64,000 nt of DNA from Pholis gunnellus (GCA_910591455.2 OU342816.1:13706638-13770637), one strand, 5' to 3'; positions 43,701 through 57,070 are shown, counted from the first letter of the stretch. The notes: generated by a model not told the origin, from the letters alone. Translations and numbers: made by a program.

Positions 43701-46700
43701 GATTGAACATTTATTTTGGTTTAAAGCGTCAACACTACAAGCTTTCAGGAAATCCCAAACATCGGTTGGTTTTAACAGGGTCTTCGGTTAAATTCTGCGT
43801 ACAGAAATAAAAATCATATTCAGGATCTGCATTTGCTTGTTTAATGTAAGATATATTTGGTTTTTTTAAAGCCACAAAACATGCTTTTTAAGGAAGGTTT
43901 GAGGTTTTGGTTTCTTAGAACAAGGTCTCCATTTAGATAATAATGATTGAAGATAGATTCCAGTTGGCGCTGTACAATGCAATAGCTGTAATTAGGTATG
44001 GTAATGTTAGCTTTGTTTTAACTTCAAAATGAGCACAGAATGGAACCGACTTCCTTTAGAAACATATTTACATTAATGACTTAAACCTGCATTAAAGGAT
44101 GATCACGGCTCATTACAACTTGGGTAATGTTTTCAATTACTTAGAAAAAAAGATTCCAGACTTATACAAAATAATATAATAGCAGTCTTTTCAAAAATAT
44201 TTATACTAAAACCCTTTACCAAACTAAAACCATGATAGATTAGGCTCTCAGTACATTCCCCATTCTAGAGCTCATAATTAACATTTTTGGAGTATTTACG
44301 GGTACTTCACATTATCCACATTCCTCTGCAGCCCTCTCAATGACACATAATCTGCCGTTATGCTACTTTTCATTTAATTCTGTCAAAATGGTGAAAAATA
44401 GGGATGCACCAATATCATGACGATCCTGACAAAAATAGCTCGATTGGATATGGGTGATAATAGGCCGATCTATTCAATTCAATTCTATTCTATGTTTACT
44501 AGTTTAGGTTGTAGTTTATATGCTACATACGTAATATACTGGAATGTAATTCCTGTGTAACTTTTGACCAATTTGTTGCCACATTAAAAAGGTTTACACC
44601 AGCAACTTCTTTTAATCAAGTTGCTGATTCATTATTTTAATAATTTTAATTCTTTCTTGTTTTACAAAGTTAGGATAGCAGTGTTTAAATCACGCCTGCT
44701 GTTTCCTGACACAATAAAGAAAGATCCCGGTCCCTTCCACACAGTAAGGCATACAAACACTGACCGGTGCATTCCTATTGAAAAATATTCACTGGCATCA
44801 GACAACAACAGCCGCCTCTGTCTTCAACTCTTCTCATTAAGACTTGAGTGAAACAACCGCTCTGTCCTGTGCATCTGTGAACTCTCCCCCGCTGTGACAT
44901 GCGCTGAGAGAACAGAGTGGAGGGAGAAAGGTAACTTGTTGCCATGGCCGTTTCACGCTGCTCCCGACATTGTGTTCGATCTGTAGTTGATGACATCAAC
45001 ATCACCCTGATGCGAAGCCCCGAGGAGCTCAGGGAGGACAAGAGCGTCTTCATGAACCAAGGAGAGTGGGAGCTGCTCCACATACTGTCCAACTACAAGA
45101 TCTTCAGTGTTGACAATGACGACTATTATGCTGAGATGAAGTTCCATGTAAGTATTTGAAATAACGATTTTAAGATGTGTGTGGTGAAATGTCTGTCTAG
45201 CTTACATATGAGGTGTCTTAAGATTTAGGAAATACACTTTTATTGAACATAAATTAACTTGCATCACCACAATGTAAAACAGTGTTAATGTATTTAAATG
45301 TAATGGCATTTTTAATGATAAAATAACATACATTTATGATGTTTCTTAAGGGAATCCTATCCAAATAATATGTAACGTTAATATCTCTGCGATGGAATTG
45401 GTCAATTGTCTTAGAGATCGACAGCTTTCATGCGTCACGGTGACCTGGTTGATATGCTTTCCTCACAGGGGTGTGAATTGACCTTTGTATGAAGCCAAAC
45501 ATAATAAAACCTTAGTTTCTGAAAAGATAAGTAGGAGCCCTCTCCTCTCTTCACTCCCCTCTTGTAAAAGGAAAACAAATAAAATCAGGGAAACACTGTT
45601 GTACACTCAAAGGTCAAAAGCGTTGACAGATGACCCGTCAATGGCAAGAGTTTAACAACTGAAACGTAAAGAGCACATGCGGTGCACATGCGGTGGTAAC
45701 AGGTCCAACGGGTGTATTCATCAGATGACCCATGCAGCTTTTCTGGTCAACGAAGGGTCTCTCTGACCTTTGACTCCAACGACGGGTCTACTGTCACTGA
45801 CTTAAAATAAACCTATACTAAACTTACATAAACTTAAAATATACCAACTGAGCAGTTAGCATCGTTACCCTGCTAGCTCAGCGGCTAACTGCTATGCGAT
45901 TTCAATTAGCCAGCGTTGATCACATAATTCAGGCGCGCGCAAACAAACACACAAACACTAACGTTCAGGCTAACTAACTAACATAGGACAGAGCCATGTT
46001 AGCTTTTTCCCTGTTTTTTTTTTAATGATATGCTAAGCTAATCATGTCCTGCCTTCTTTTAAATCTGACATTTTGACTTGACATAAACCTACATTTCCCA
46101 GGTGGTGATCCGGCGGCGGCCGTTGTTCTACACCGTGAACCTGCTGCTGCCCAGTATCTTCTTGATGGTGATGGACATTGTGGGTTTCTATCTGCCACCA
46201 GACAGTGGAGAGAGGGTTTCCTTCAAGATCACCTTGCTGCTGGGCTACTCTGTCTTCCTCATCATTGTATCTGACACTCTGCCTGCCACTGCCATAGGAA
46301 CCCCTCTGATAGGTGACCGGGATGTATTACTGCTTATCAGCAGTTTGAATTCAGAACATGATTTCTGCAAGGAGTGTCAGCGTATGATTTTAAAATATCT
46401 CATTTTACCTCTAAATTAATGTGAAAATAAAAAAAAAAGTACTCTGCAAGTCATGCAGAGACAGATTGGTGAGGGCAAAACAAGTTCTGAGAGTGCACTC
46501 ATGCTAAATTCAAGCACCAATTTCAGGATTTTGGAGGGCTGGAGACTATCGCAGCATGAATTAGTTGGAAGGCAGGGACACATCCTCATAAAAGTTACTG
46601 TAGGTCTTTAACAGTACAACACGCACACGCAAATTCTAAGATAAAATCTCCAAAAATAGCCTGGGATCCAACCTGCAACCAACCGAAACGCAGTAATTTA

Positions 46701-47498
46701 GATATGTAAAGTATGGAGCATTATACTGCTATCTGCTTTTATGGAATATCTGTGAGGGGATCAACATCAAACACCTTGTCTCATTTTACCTGTGCTCTAG
46801 GTGTGTACTTCGTGGTCTGCATGGCCCTGCTAGTGATCAGCCTGACAGAAACCGTCCTGATTGTGCGTCTGGTCCACAAGCAGGACCTGCAGCCCCCTGT
46901 GCCCCACTGGGTGAAGTACTTGGTGCTGGAAAGAGCTCCGGTCCTCTTCTGCATCCACAAGAAGCACAGCCTCTGCCCTACACTGTCCTCCCAGGGCACC
47001 GACCTGGAGCACTACAAGGACAACAACTATGGGACTGGTAAGGTGCAGGTGAACGCATGTGCAGTAGCCTACAACAGCGGTGTTTCACTCTTGTGCCATT
47101 AAGCAAAAGTGTATTCAGATTTGTAATCTAATCATAAAAAACTACAAAATTAAGCAATATGAAGCCTGTCCTTGTCCCATCCTGCAGCCCAATGCCCCCT
47201 CCACCACACCTGTGAGATAGGCCGAAGGCCCAGCCACCATGACAGAGAAGTCAGGCTGATCGGACTGGGTCTGCCCCCATCTAGGGACCCCACCCCGCCC
47301 GTCATGGACAACATCCTGCACGAAGTGACAGCGATACGCCACTTCCTGGAGAAGAGGGACAGGTGCCGGGAAGTTGCCAAGGAGTGGCTGCAGGTTGGCT
47401 ACGTGCTGGACGTGCTGCTATTCAGAGTTTACCTGGTGGCCGTGGTGGCCTACAGCATCACGCTGGGCACGCTGTGGTCGGTGTGGCAGGTCGCCTGA
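40684..47498 (+). CDS. htr3a: 5-hydroxytryptamine receptor 3A, serotonin-gated channel subunit (9 exons)
   Basis: Principal subunit of the serotonin-gated cation channel, able in mammals to form homopentamers. Exons: 40684-40753, 41976-42139, 42868-42912, 43269-43378, 43490-43659, 44987-45147, 46102-46312, 46801-47037 and 47188-47498; 1479 nt, 492 residues plus stop (human 478 from memory). By residue count the agonist-site positions fall on the same numbers as commonly quoted for mammalian 5-HT3A: W90, R92, N128, E129, Y143, Y153, W183, Y234 are all present. Cys loop C162-C176. M2 reads GERVSFKITLLLGYSVFLII, as I recall for human, with the -1' glutamate. The M3-M4 loop is somewhat long. In the MA helix the three human arginines read R, K, Q. 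It ends LWSVWQVA. Exon phases equal those of htr3b, consistent with tandem duplication. Confidence 0.96.
41500..41640. repeat. Possible dispersed repeat in htr3a intron 1
   Basis: Repeated CGATTCCTCTTATC / GATTCTCTTATCGATTCC blocks, similar to the AATCGATTCCCTTATC repeats of teleosts, then a short TA run. Weak. Confidence 0.35.
41976..42139 (+). CDS. htr3a: htr3a exon 2
   Basis: N-terminal helix and first strands: FANATLVRISEFLNAGYKKG, VRPVKDWRTSTIVAIDLMVY, SILNV. Possible N-glycosylation site at NAT. Confidence 0.95.
42868..42912 (+). CDS. htr3a: htr3a exon 3 (loop D)
   Basis: DEKNQVLTTYVWYRQ with W90 and R92. Same 45-nt length as in htr3b. Confidence 0.97.
43269..43378 (+). CDS. htr3a: htr3a exon 4 (loop A)
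   Basis: SWTDEFLVWNPEDFDEVKQV to VWVPDILINEF, with N128 and E129. Confidence 0.97.
43490..43659 (+). CDS. htr3a: htr3a exon 5 (loop E, Cys loop, loop B)
   Basis: IPYVYVTHDGLVRNYKPIQV, then CTLNIYNFPFDVQKCSLTFQ and SWLHT; holds Y143, Y153 and W183. Confidence 0.97.
44397..44520. repeat. Possible GGGATGCACCAAT-type element fragment in htr3a intron 5
   Basis: AAATAGGGATGCACCAATATCATGACG looks like the GGGATGCACCGATA end of a common fish DNA transposon; TTGATGCATCCC near 42655 may be an inverted partner. Confidence 0.4.
44987..45147 (+). CDS. htr3a: htr3a exon 6 (loops F and C)
   Basis: DDINITLMRSPEELREDKSV to SVDNDDYYAEMKFH; Y233 and Y234 present. Confidence 0.97.
46102..46312 (+). CDS. htr3a: htr3a exon 7 (M1 and M2)
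   Basis: VVIRRRPLFYTVNLLLPSIF starts M1; M2 with the -1' Glu follows, then TLPATAIGTPLIG. Confidence 0.98.
46801..47037 (+). CDS. htr3a: htr3a exon 8 (M3 and M3-M4 loop)
   Basis: GVYFVVCMALLVISLTETVL is M3; the loop continues with VHKQDLQPPVPHWVKYLVLE and a Cys-containing stretch to NNYGT. Confidence 0.96.
47188..47498 (+). CDS. htr3a: htr3a exon 9 (MA helix and M4)
   Basis: HEVTAIRHFLEKRDRCREVA then KEWLQVGYVLDVLLFRVYLV, followed by M4. The first codon is completed by exon 8. Confidence 0.96.
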
Positions 47499-48585
47499 GT
47501 CTCGTCCCTGTACTGCTGTGGACACAAGCTCAGTGGGGAGAGCACTGAATTCAACAGGCCAGTTATTGGCTCTATGCCCTGTGTAGCTCAGTGGATACAG
47601 GGAGGCACTCGCATAGCATTGAAACAGGGAAAGGCTTCCTGTAGTTGGGATCTATGTGCAAAGGTCAAGCAACCAACTATCTCTACAAATATTATCATTA
47701 TTATCATCATTTTAGGTTTGACCAGAGAGTTTTAAAGTTGTAATATGAGATGTTTTCAGAGCCTGCCCAAGGCTTTTTGAGATGCCCAAGCAGAAATTCC
47801 CCCACACACTTATAGATTAAATTATTGTTCAACATCATGAAGGATTAACAAGGCCGGCAGTAGTGGTAACACGACAAGCAAAGGTGAATAGACCATTAAA
47901 AGAATAATTAACAAAAAGAAAAACATCAACTAATACATTAACCTGGCAAAATGTTGAGTTTCTTGTTCATATAAAGTGCAAATGTAGAAAAACTTAAATC
48001 CACAAGAGCATCATATACTTGTTCCAGGCAATTTTGGTGGCGGAGGAGTCATATAAACCACTTACATTAGTTGTGTCTGGTTGTGTTTGAAGGTCTTGAA
48101 CGAAAAGGTTTTGGGTTATAATCAGCCATTTAAAAACAAACATGGAATATTGCCATTGGTATTTAGTGCCGTTGAAAGCCTGGTAAAACCTGAGAAGAAA
48201 TGAGAAAATGTGTTAAAGGTCAAACCTGGAAATATCCAACATCGATGATACAGTTTAAGAATAAAATATGGAGTAAGAGGCAGTGCTGTTATTGCAGTGT
48301 AAAACATCTACATAAATAAATAAGGTATGTATTTACATCGATCAATATATGAGGAATTTATATTAGTAAGGTAATAATTGCATATGACCTGTTTTGCACT
48401 ATATAGGAAACATCTGACTGCATGTCCTTTCCTTGAATGTAGAAATGATTTAGATGTTTATTTGGTAAATCATAAGTCTGTAAGTAAAATGGTGGAAACT
48501 TGTAGCACTTCAAATATGTAAAAATAATGTTCATATAAACGTCAATGTGTCACCTCATGTAATAAAATCTGTCTAAAAACTATTA
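47499..48585 (+). other. htr3a: Probable htr3a 3' UTR
   Basis: Non-coding sequence to just past an AATAAA at 48561-48566. Near 47582 it holds a short tRNA-promoter-like string (TGTAGCTCAGTGGATAC). Confidence 0.5.
48561..48566 (+). terminator. Candidate poly(A) signal of htr3a
   Basis: AATAAA in CATGTAATAAAATCTG, about 1.06 kb after the stop. Confidence 0.45.
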
Positions 48586-51500
48586 TAATGTTGAACAGGA
48601 TTTCTGTAACTCACAGCGTTTCAACAACAGATGCTTGCAGTGGTTTTCTTTAATTATGTTGCAAACAAATCATTTACCACCTTCCCCTTACTTTTAATGA
48701 AAGACCATGTGGGCCATAATAAAAAAAATAAAAAAGTACATTTTAATATTAATTACTATATAATGTGAGATGATTGTCTGACCCATGTGATGTTACATCG
48801 CTAAAAATGTACAAATACCACAAAATGCACATTGACATGAGTTAACTCCTGCAGTTCACCACAGCAGCCAGAGGATGGCACCATGCACACCAGTATAAGT
48901 TTCCCTCAACAGCAGTGAAATATTATAGTTTTTTAATTCCAACACAGGGATAGTGTCAATGAATGTTAACAGGACTTAACAATAAGTCAGTTAAAATAAT
49001 ACTACTAATAATAATGTAGCCCATGGAGCAGGATAAAAACAAAATGTGAAAGAGATAAGACACAACAGAAAGAGAAACTGGGTGAATGAATGAAGAGTGC
49101 AGCCCTTTTTATCCATATTGTCCAATCACATCTGCCTCAATTGCAATATCTCATGAATTTAGTTGCTATAATGTTTTAAATCCTCCTGTCGGGTATCATG
49201 CAGGACCTGTAGTCAAATTAGTGTATCAGTCAAAGATCTAAAGCCAGAGATGTCCTTCTCTTGACTCGGTCCAAACATCCATCTTAACATCTCATTTTAA
49301 ACTGGACTTAAATCCCTTGTTTACAGGAACATTTCCACAGGTTGCAGGTGCATGTTACAGGAATGAATACAATGCAAAAGGAAAAATAAATCACGTAACC
49401 TGAGAGATCCTCTAGTTTAGTTTATATTTGTACTGTTTAAGAGCCCAGTCACGCTCTGTGTGGAGAGGGAGTCGACTTAGTTAAAAATAAAGTTGCAAAT
49501 GCCAAAATAGCCTTGGGAGGCTGTTTTTTGTAATAATAACAATTTTGCAGTAACTAAAAACAGCGGAACCACAGATGTTGGAAAATGTACGCATACCTAA
49601 ACTATACTCTTTATAGCAAAAAACGTAAAGATGCTTCTTATGAAAACAGCATTTCATCAATCTGTGTATATTTATTCAAACCACCCTGACCAGACCTCAA
49701 ATTACTTCTATAAATAGAATAAATCAATTAGGTTTAATAATGTCTGGTTTTAAGAACATTTAAGAAGAAAAAAAAAAAGGAACTCCAGGAACACCACTTA
49801 ACCTAAACAATCCAGCCTTTAGATATGTGGGTCAAAGATCAGTGCCGAAACCTCATGCTGCAACACAAAGGCTCTACACTGTTCATGTTACCATCCTGAC
49901 AAACCATTCACCATCCCCTGCCCTTTCCTTCCTAATACTCCGAAACAAGATCAAAGTCACACTAAAGCAACAAGTCCAACAAAACCATTCACAATGACTT
50001 TTGTGTCTTCTCATTTCCTGTTTTTCTAAAGTCTAAAAAAAAGTAAATAAATAACCACAGAGCTGCCATGTGTTTTGGGCCAAATACTTGGGAGTCAGTT
50101 CATAAGTGGAGAGGGAAAGTGGAGAGCTGCCTCATTAGTTTCCAATGCACTGAAGTCCAGATCTGATCCTGTGTGCCAAAGAGAGGAAATGAGCAAACAT
50201 AGTGGTATTACTGGGACACTTTTGATGAGATGTTTGTTTGTTGGACACACAGACAGGCTTGTCTTGTCGAGCTTCATTGGGGATGAAATTACAGCAACCA
50301 GATGACAATGGCAATGTTTTCCTCACTCTACACAAATTAAAGGAGCACACTGTTTTGTTTTCTGTGCGTGTTTTTATTACTTCCAAAGCACGCACAGCAC
50401 ATTATGTGTCATGTGCGAATGCCAACACATTCTCACCCCAATGCGTCAAATACCGCAGCTTGGTCAGTGTTCCTAAGCTTTAAACTATGAGGCTCTACGC
50501 ACCACTCTAGCGTCAGTTTAAGACGTGTCTTGGATGGATGTTGCAAGCCCGGTGTGTCTTATACACAGAGTGCCTTCGAGCTCGTTGTGTCAGACGCAGA
50601 GGAGCACTGACCAAGCTCCGGTACTTGACACATTGGGATTGAGAACCGGTTTTGAATGCAGACTCAAGCAGGAAGAGTTTGAAAAAAAAAACTATTGTTT
50701 ATCCCATACTGCCACAATGGTGTGAATGCAGCATTCAAACCATATCGCAATTTTAAAGCTTGTATATGAATTGTGCTATAGAACAGATCGCTAAAATCAA
50801 ATCCTCTGGCAATCAATCTTTTTTTCCACCCATCCATCAGCTTTTTAAACCATGCCATTGGAGAGAAACCTTATGCCACCCACATTGACAATGAACATTG
50901 TTGCATTGTGTATTAAATATGTTTTCCTTTCAATAACTGTTCGCTGTTTCCACCTCAAATGTTGAACTATTAGTTTAACTTACACTGGAGCACAGACAGA
51001 GCATCATTCAACACACTGTATGTCAAAATGTTTGCTGTTTGGATATGAAATTGAGCAAAGGTGCGTTTCATCAACTGCCAAAAGCAATGAAATCACAACA
51101 AGGGAGGTGAACATGAGCGACAACCTGCCACAAAAAGACTCATCGAAACCTTGTTCAGGTCGATCTGTCACCGAGCGAAAGCTGAACAGCTTTGTGTCTC
51201 GACTCGCTTCCTCTATAACGACAATGATGCGCGTGTGACAAGAGAGGTTCTCACATACGCACACCCTGCATATCTGATGATAGAAATTGTGACCTCTATG
51301 GCACAAGAGGCGGAACAGACAAAAGGCAGTCAGGCTTGAAGTGCTGCAGCAGTTACCATTAGCACATCACAGCCAGGTGGTGAGTGCGAAGCCACACAGC
51401 TGAATGCGCTTCGACTGTGAACATTTGTGAAAGCATACAACAGGCTGTTGAGGGCGAGTGGTGGCATTCAGTCAGGTGCTGCGGTTTGAAATAGTTAAAA

Positions 51501-53094
51501 AAGGATTATTCAAATGAATGCATTTAACGTTTCTTTTATCAGTTCATGTTTTTAGTAGGATTTTAATCTTATCAGGCATGATGTCACCCACGATATACAA
51601 CAACCAGAATCTACAGTAGAACTAAACTACATTAAGCAGGCAGACAGCTTGGTGAGTTTATTTTTGTTTTTTGGCAAGATTGTAGAGAATGTCTCATACA
51701 ATGACTTAGAGCAGATTGCCTGCATACATCGCTGCTTGTTCTTGAGCTTGAATTAAGTGGTTTTTAAGACGCCTTACAGCCCATCGGCATCTATTCAGTG
51801 GGTTAGCCAATTGTGAGTTGAATGGAATTTTGTTTTGTTTGTGCTGCGCACAGCAATGACAAATTACATTTCACTTTTGTTTTTAAGATTTAGTAAAATT
51901 GCCAGAGCCAACCCTTTAAGATGGTGTTCTATAAAATTGAGGTTTGTTGTTTTAATCTTTGGAGCTTTCTATTGCTGAGGTGTTTTTAACAATGCACCTC
52001 CTAGACCTCACCTGTCAGTACCTGAATGAGCCGGCTCCATTTGGCCTGACTGACATGTTGTATAGCAGCAGGGGCAAAGGAGGTTACAGTAAACTGCCTG
52101 CAGGTATCGTGTTGAATTCCTATCAGACGGCTAAAAGCTGTAGGATCACCCCTTGTTGAGCATGAGTTTAAAAAAAAAAGATCTGATGAAGTAGGCCAAC
52201 ACATTTAATACGTCAAATCACTATCTGTCAGCCCTTTTTTAGTGCATGCTGTTATTGAATTAATCTTTGGCAAACCTGCAAGCACAAAAAAGAGACAATA
52301 TAGGAACTTCTCATTTTGATTTAAGACCTGCTTTTACCAGTCGCTATTGTTGTTTATTAACCAGCATGCTACAATCTATTTTTGTGCCATAATTAGTTGT
52401 TTTGCAAACAATGCTTGTTCAGCACAAACTGGCATACTGCAAAACCAGCAACAAAAAAACAACACCGATTTAGCTTTTCCTGCAACCTTACCAGTAGTGA
52501 ACTTAAATAGGTAAATACATATTAAAAAAAACTTTAAGCTCAAACTAAATTGTAAAGTTTGTCCTGAAAGGAATGTTATGGGGTCGCTACAGTCAAAAGG
52601 AATCTTGCTATTGGTTCAGCAACTTCAGCTGAGCAGCAAAGAGTCATTATTTACAAACTTTATTATACAAATATAAATGTTTATGATTTTTTGGCTTCAA
52701 TGTAAGTTCATGTTAAATGACTGTACAGGTTCTGTATGTACCGTAAATGTCAGTACTAGAGAATACTCATTTTTAGTTTGACTTTTTCTTTCATATAGCT
52801 AATATGCAAATATATATATGCATCTCTTTGGTCTGACTCTGGCCCTCTGCTAAGTGTAATGTAATTATAACCAGACAGCAACAGCTTGCATTAATGTATA
52901 TCAAATATTACATGTGTTGGTACTGTACCATAATATAGAGAAACACTGAATAGTGTAGTCAGATATGTATAATGAATAATAATAAAAAAGTCAAGTTTAA
53001 GAACAAAATATTTAAATATTTACTGCATACGATACATTACATGTATAACAATATAATTATTTCGCTGACTAAATCGGTGTACGTTTGTGCTCTC

Positions 53095-53156
53095 CTATAT
53101 ATTATGCTAATTATACATATGCGTCACCCTGCTGCACCAACTGATTTCTGCTAGCA
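53095..53156. repeat. 62-bp direct repeat, copy 1
   Basis: Starts CTATATATTATGCTAATTAT and ends TTTCTGCTAGCA; by eye identical over 62 bases to copy 2, 283 bases downstream. Confidence 0.9.
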
Positions 53157-53377
53157 TTCGTTTCATAACTGTGGCAACATTAATATTGCGACCTGAATCT
53201 GGATTTGTATATTTTGTTATGGACTTCAAATTAATCTTTCAGTGCACAAATATTATTGGTGTTGCATCGGTAATCTTCACTTGTTAAATAAACGCAACTA
53301 AAGCTTACTTAATGTGACCAAGTTGTATCTACAAATAGGGAGACAAGAAGGTCCAAAAAGGCCCAGAACAAATTATA

Positions 53378-53439
53378 CTATATATTATGCTAATTATACA
53401 TATGCGTCACCCTGCTGCACCAACTGATTTCTGCTAGCA
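53378..53439. repeat. 62-bp direct repeat, copy 2
   Basis: Second copy; after the identical block both copies continue with related but diverged sequence (TTCGTTTCAT versus GTTGTTTCAT). Confidence 0.9.
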
Positions 53440-56400
53440 GTTGTTTCATGAACAGTAGCAATAACATCGATGCCTGAAGGAATGAACCTGATGCATTTGA
53501 GATGAAAGAAAATGAATGAGAAAATGAGAAATGAGAAAAGTGTAACCAGGGTAAGTAAACAAACTTAGAATACAAGGACCCAACAACTCCACTATGGGAA
53601 ATTTTAACCAGAATACTATACCCCACAAATACTCACGTTCTTGGATGAAGAGAAGGAGGAAAGACATACGTTTCAAGTAATGGAAAAATTGATTCTTTTA
53701 TAATAATTTACATTTAGTCTACATTTAAAGAGATATGCCTTCGTGCTAAAATAAGGTATATGCCGTTTGAATAGTCCTACAATAACATTAGGCCTACCTG
53801 TACAGGAGAGGGTGCCAGGGAAACCCACAGGAGACGGGAGGTAAAGCAGAAGACTCCAAAACCATCACCAGTCTTGTGAGAAACACACGCACACAGCTGA
53901 CACTCTGTAAGACTGTAAGACAGAAGCACACGGGGGTTAGGAAGACAAAACAGCATGCACTACAAATAAAACCAAGCAAAAGAGAAATCTCCACCCAGTA
54001 GCCAACCACCTAATAATATGAAAGCCCAAATAGCGTTACTGGAAAACAGTAGGTCAACCCGTAAATTAAATAAAAGTCTGCAAAGATGCCAGAGATAACA
54101 TGCACCTATAACCACTATGAGGAAAACATGTACGGCGCTTACCTTAGACGGCTTTCACATCAGGGACCCAGGCTCAGATCAGTACACTTGACCCCAAATT
54201 GCAGTTTGTCTGATTAGGGTAAACACTGTGTACCTACTGAATACGACCGTGCACACATTTCTGCTTCACGTTCCGACATGCCGAAGACAAATTGATAAAA
54301 TTGTCAAACCCGATTATTAGTCTAGGCTTACAAATGGGACATTAACCCAATTATATTCTTCTTGGAATGGAATCATAAATGGGGAAAATCCCCAGGGAAC
54401 TTAATGCTGCGCAGTATATGGCCTTGATACGGGACAACAGAGGTCATGTACTAGCCAGTAAAGACGTTGTGGTCTTCTGAGCTCAACAAATCAGTGGATT
54501 GTTCATGTTCCGACAAATTTAGCCCAAGATCAGGGCTGGATTAACCCACTAAGGGCCTTGGGGCAAAACTGAGCTGTGTGTCCCTTAACAAGACTATATC
54601 TAATGGTCTGTTGCTCTTAAAGGGTGTATATTTTGAATTTGAACAGGTCCTCATAGTTTGAATATTATTATTATTATTTTTTCATGTCCAAACAAATTCA
54701 AATCATCTTTCAATTGGGATTTCTAGACCATACACACCTGTACTTGGAGCGGATTCCCTGACCGCTTATGAGCCAACAAAGCCATGCTCATTGTTTACGT
54801 TTGTTACGATACGTTTACGTTCATAATGATGATTTTGGGGGAGTGGCTTTGGAGGGAACGACAGGCTGTTTGTAATGCAAACTTGGTGACTTTCTTGCTT
54901 GTTTTAGGCCACTTTTGGAGCTTGTTCTGCTTGCTACTTTCACTGGACAACAGTTGGCAATACTGGGCTCGGTTTTTCTGTTGGATACATTCAAAATCTA
55001 GCTTACTATTGCCGACGTCTGCACAATAACTATAATGCAATGTATATTACAGTAACTAACTTTTTAAGAATGAAGGCTTATTTGGCATTTTGAGGTTCTT
55101 AACTGTAAAAACAGTGTCAAATTATAAAATAACTGAAGTTGTTGCTGTGTTTTGAGCTCACTGGACTTAAAATACTTAAGATATTGTAATCCATCTCAAT
55201 GAAGTATATTTTTGAAGTTGCAGCAAAAGAGCAGATCAAACACTCGCTGCTACAAAGTGATTATTTTGTGTTAGATCCTAATGTCACCTTCTGTTCTTTA
55301 AAGAATTCAGGAAAAACAAATAGCGAGCCAGAAACAGAGCTACGACAGACAACATGAAGTCCATTTTTTATTTTTTTCTAAACGCAGATTTAAAGTATAC
55401 AACTGAACATCATGGTTTGATTTTTATTATGAGACTCATAAATAAAAATACAAAAAAATTACACTACAAAAAACAATCTACTGTTAGTAGGATGTAAAAA
55501 AAAAAAAATCTTTATATTTTCACTATCAAAGGCACAACATTGACTTTAGTGACAACATGGAGAAGAGAACCTGCAGCATTAAATCTTTTATTTTCCTTTT
55601 TATTTTTTTTTCACACTCCATCAGAGAACACTGAAATGTTACAAAGAGAGGTGTCTGATTCTACATGGAAAAACAAAACAAAAAAGAACAACCTCTATAT
55701 CAACAGACGGTGGCTATAGATTGGTGGCACAGCTCAACAGGAAACGTACTGCCACGGAAAAAAATAGCACGTTGTCGCTGGAAAAGACAAAGGACCTTTG
55801 CAAAGCTCTAATGCAAATTTCAACAAAATTATACAACTGACAACAATAAGAGAACAAAATAAAGAAAATAAAAAATAATAATTGGGCACCTTCTAAGATT
55901 AGGCTAAGATTAGGTGCTGAGGTAGACAAAAACTATAACAATTCAAATCATAATAAAAACACTATTTTCTTAATACAGAGCAACTTGACTGGCACTTGTG
56001 CTGTCACAACAATGGAGGAGAGAAGTAGCACAGACAAGCCAGGGAAAGACAGAGAGAGAAAAGCTTTGTTACATAAAAAGCTTTGTTATGCTTGGTCCGA
56101 CAGGGCAATTGGTCCTCAGTGCTAATATAAAAAAATACAATGTCTTGGTGCTTTGTTACTCAAAACAGTTTTTAGTCTAGACCTCGATGGCACATGCATT
56201 GCAACACTGCATGAAATGGCTACTTTGTTCTAGAAACACCACACCAAAACACAGAGTGCCAGCTCCAGGGATGCCATGATTCCTCTCTGACAAATTTAAC
56301 ATCCCCTTCTCAATGCATTTTGTGGAAAAGAAAAGAGTACTTTAAAAAAAAAACTGAAGCAAAGCAGAAGGGGAATACCCTAGTGCCAACCTACCCAAAT

Positions 56401-57070
56401 GGAGGTTCTCTCTTTCTTTTACGTTTATGCTTTCAAGAGAAGTACAAAGTTCTCATCAGCAAACCTGTTGCTGACAAAAAAATAGAATGGACACTGAGTG
56501 CAGAACCAGACCTGGGCTTAGTTTGCTTTCAGAAAGACAATTTCATGGAGCAGATTTTGTCCCGACAGTCTTTGAAAGTCTCGCAGCGGGTCTGGTTTCC
56601 GGTAAATTTGTTTATGTGTCGCTAAATAAATGCTTTTGGGTGCCAAACACAGCGTACGGCCTGAGAAAATAATAGAATTCAGGATCGCAGTTGCTATTTC
56701 AATAACATTTAAGGGTTTATTGCAGTCCTTAAAAAGGATGCCCTGTTCTATTCAGGATTTAACAAAAAAAAAAAGAAAAGAAAATCAGGTCATTTTCGAG
56801 TGTCATGACATCCCTAGGGTGCTGGAGACACCATTTTTATTTTCTTCTGAAAATACGGAAACTAAGCAGATATAGATGGATATTTTTGTTGACCAAATTC
56901 CATTTTTAGGCACAAAGATAGTACAGAAACATCGGAGGAACACTGAGGGAAGAACTATATCGATGCCAATGTATATATATATTTTTTCCAACATAGAGAA
57001 AAAAAGTGGCATAGAGTATCATTGTATTTTGTATCTGATCTGAAATTAGTGCATTTTTCCACTAATACAT

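Larger units (their letters stand above)
48590..55340. other. Intergenic DNA between htr3a and zbtb16
   Basis: AT-rich, with only short ORFs that resemble nothing I know. The one clear structure is a 62-bp direct duplication (53095 and 53378). A stretch at 54780-55030 (ACTTTCACTGGACAACAGTT, GGCAATACTGGGCTCGGTTT) may be a dispersed repeat. Confidence 0.45.
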
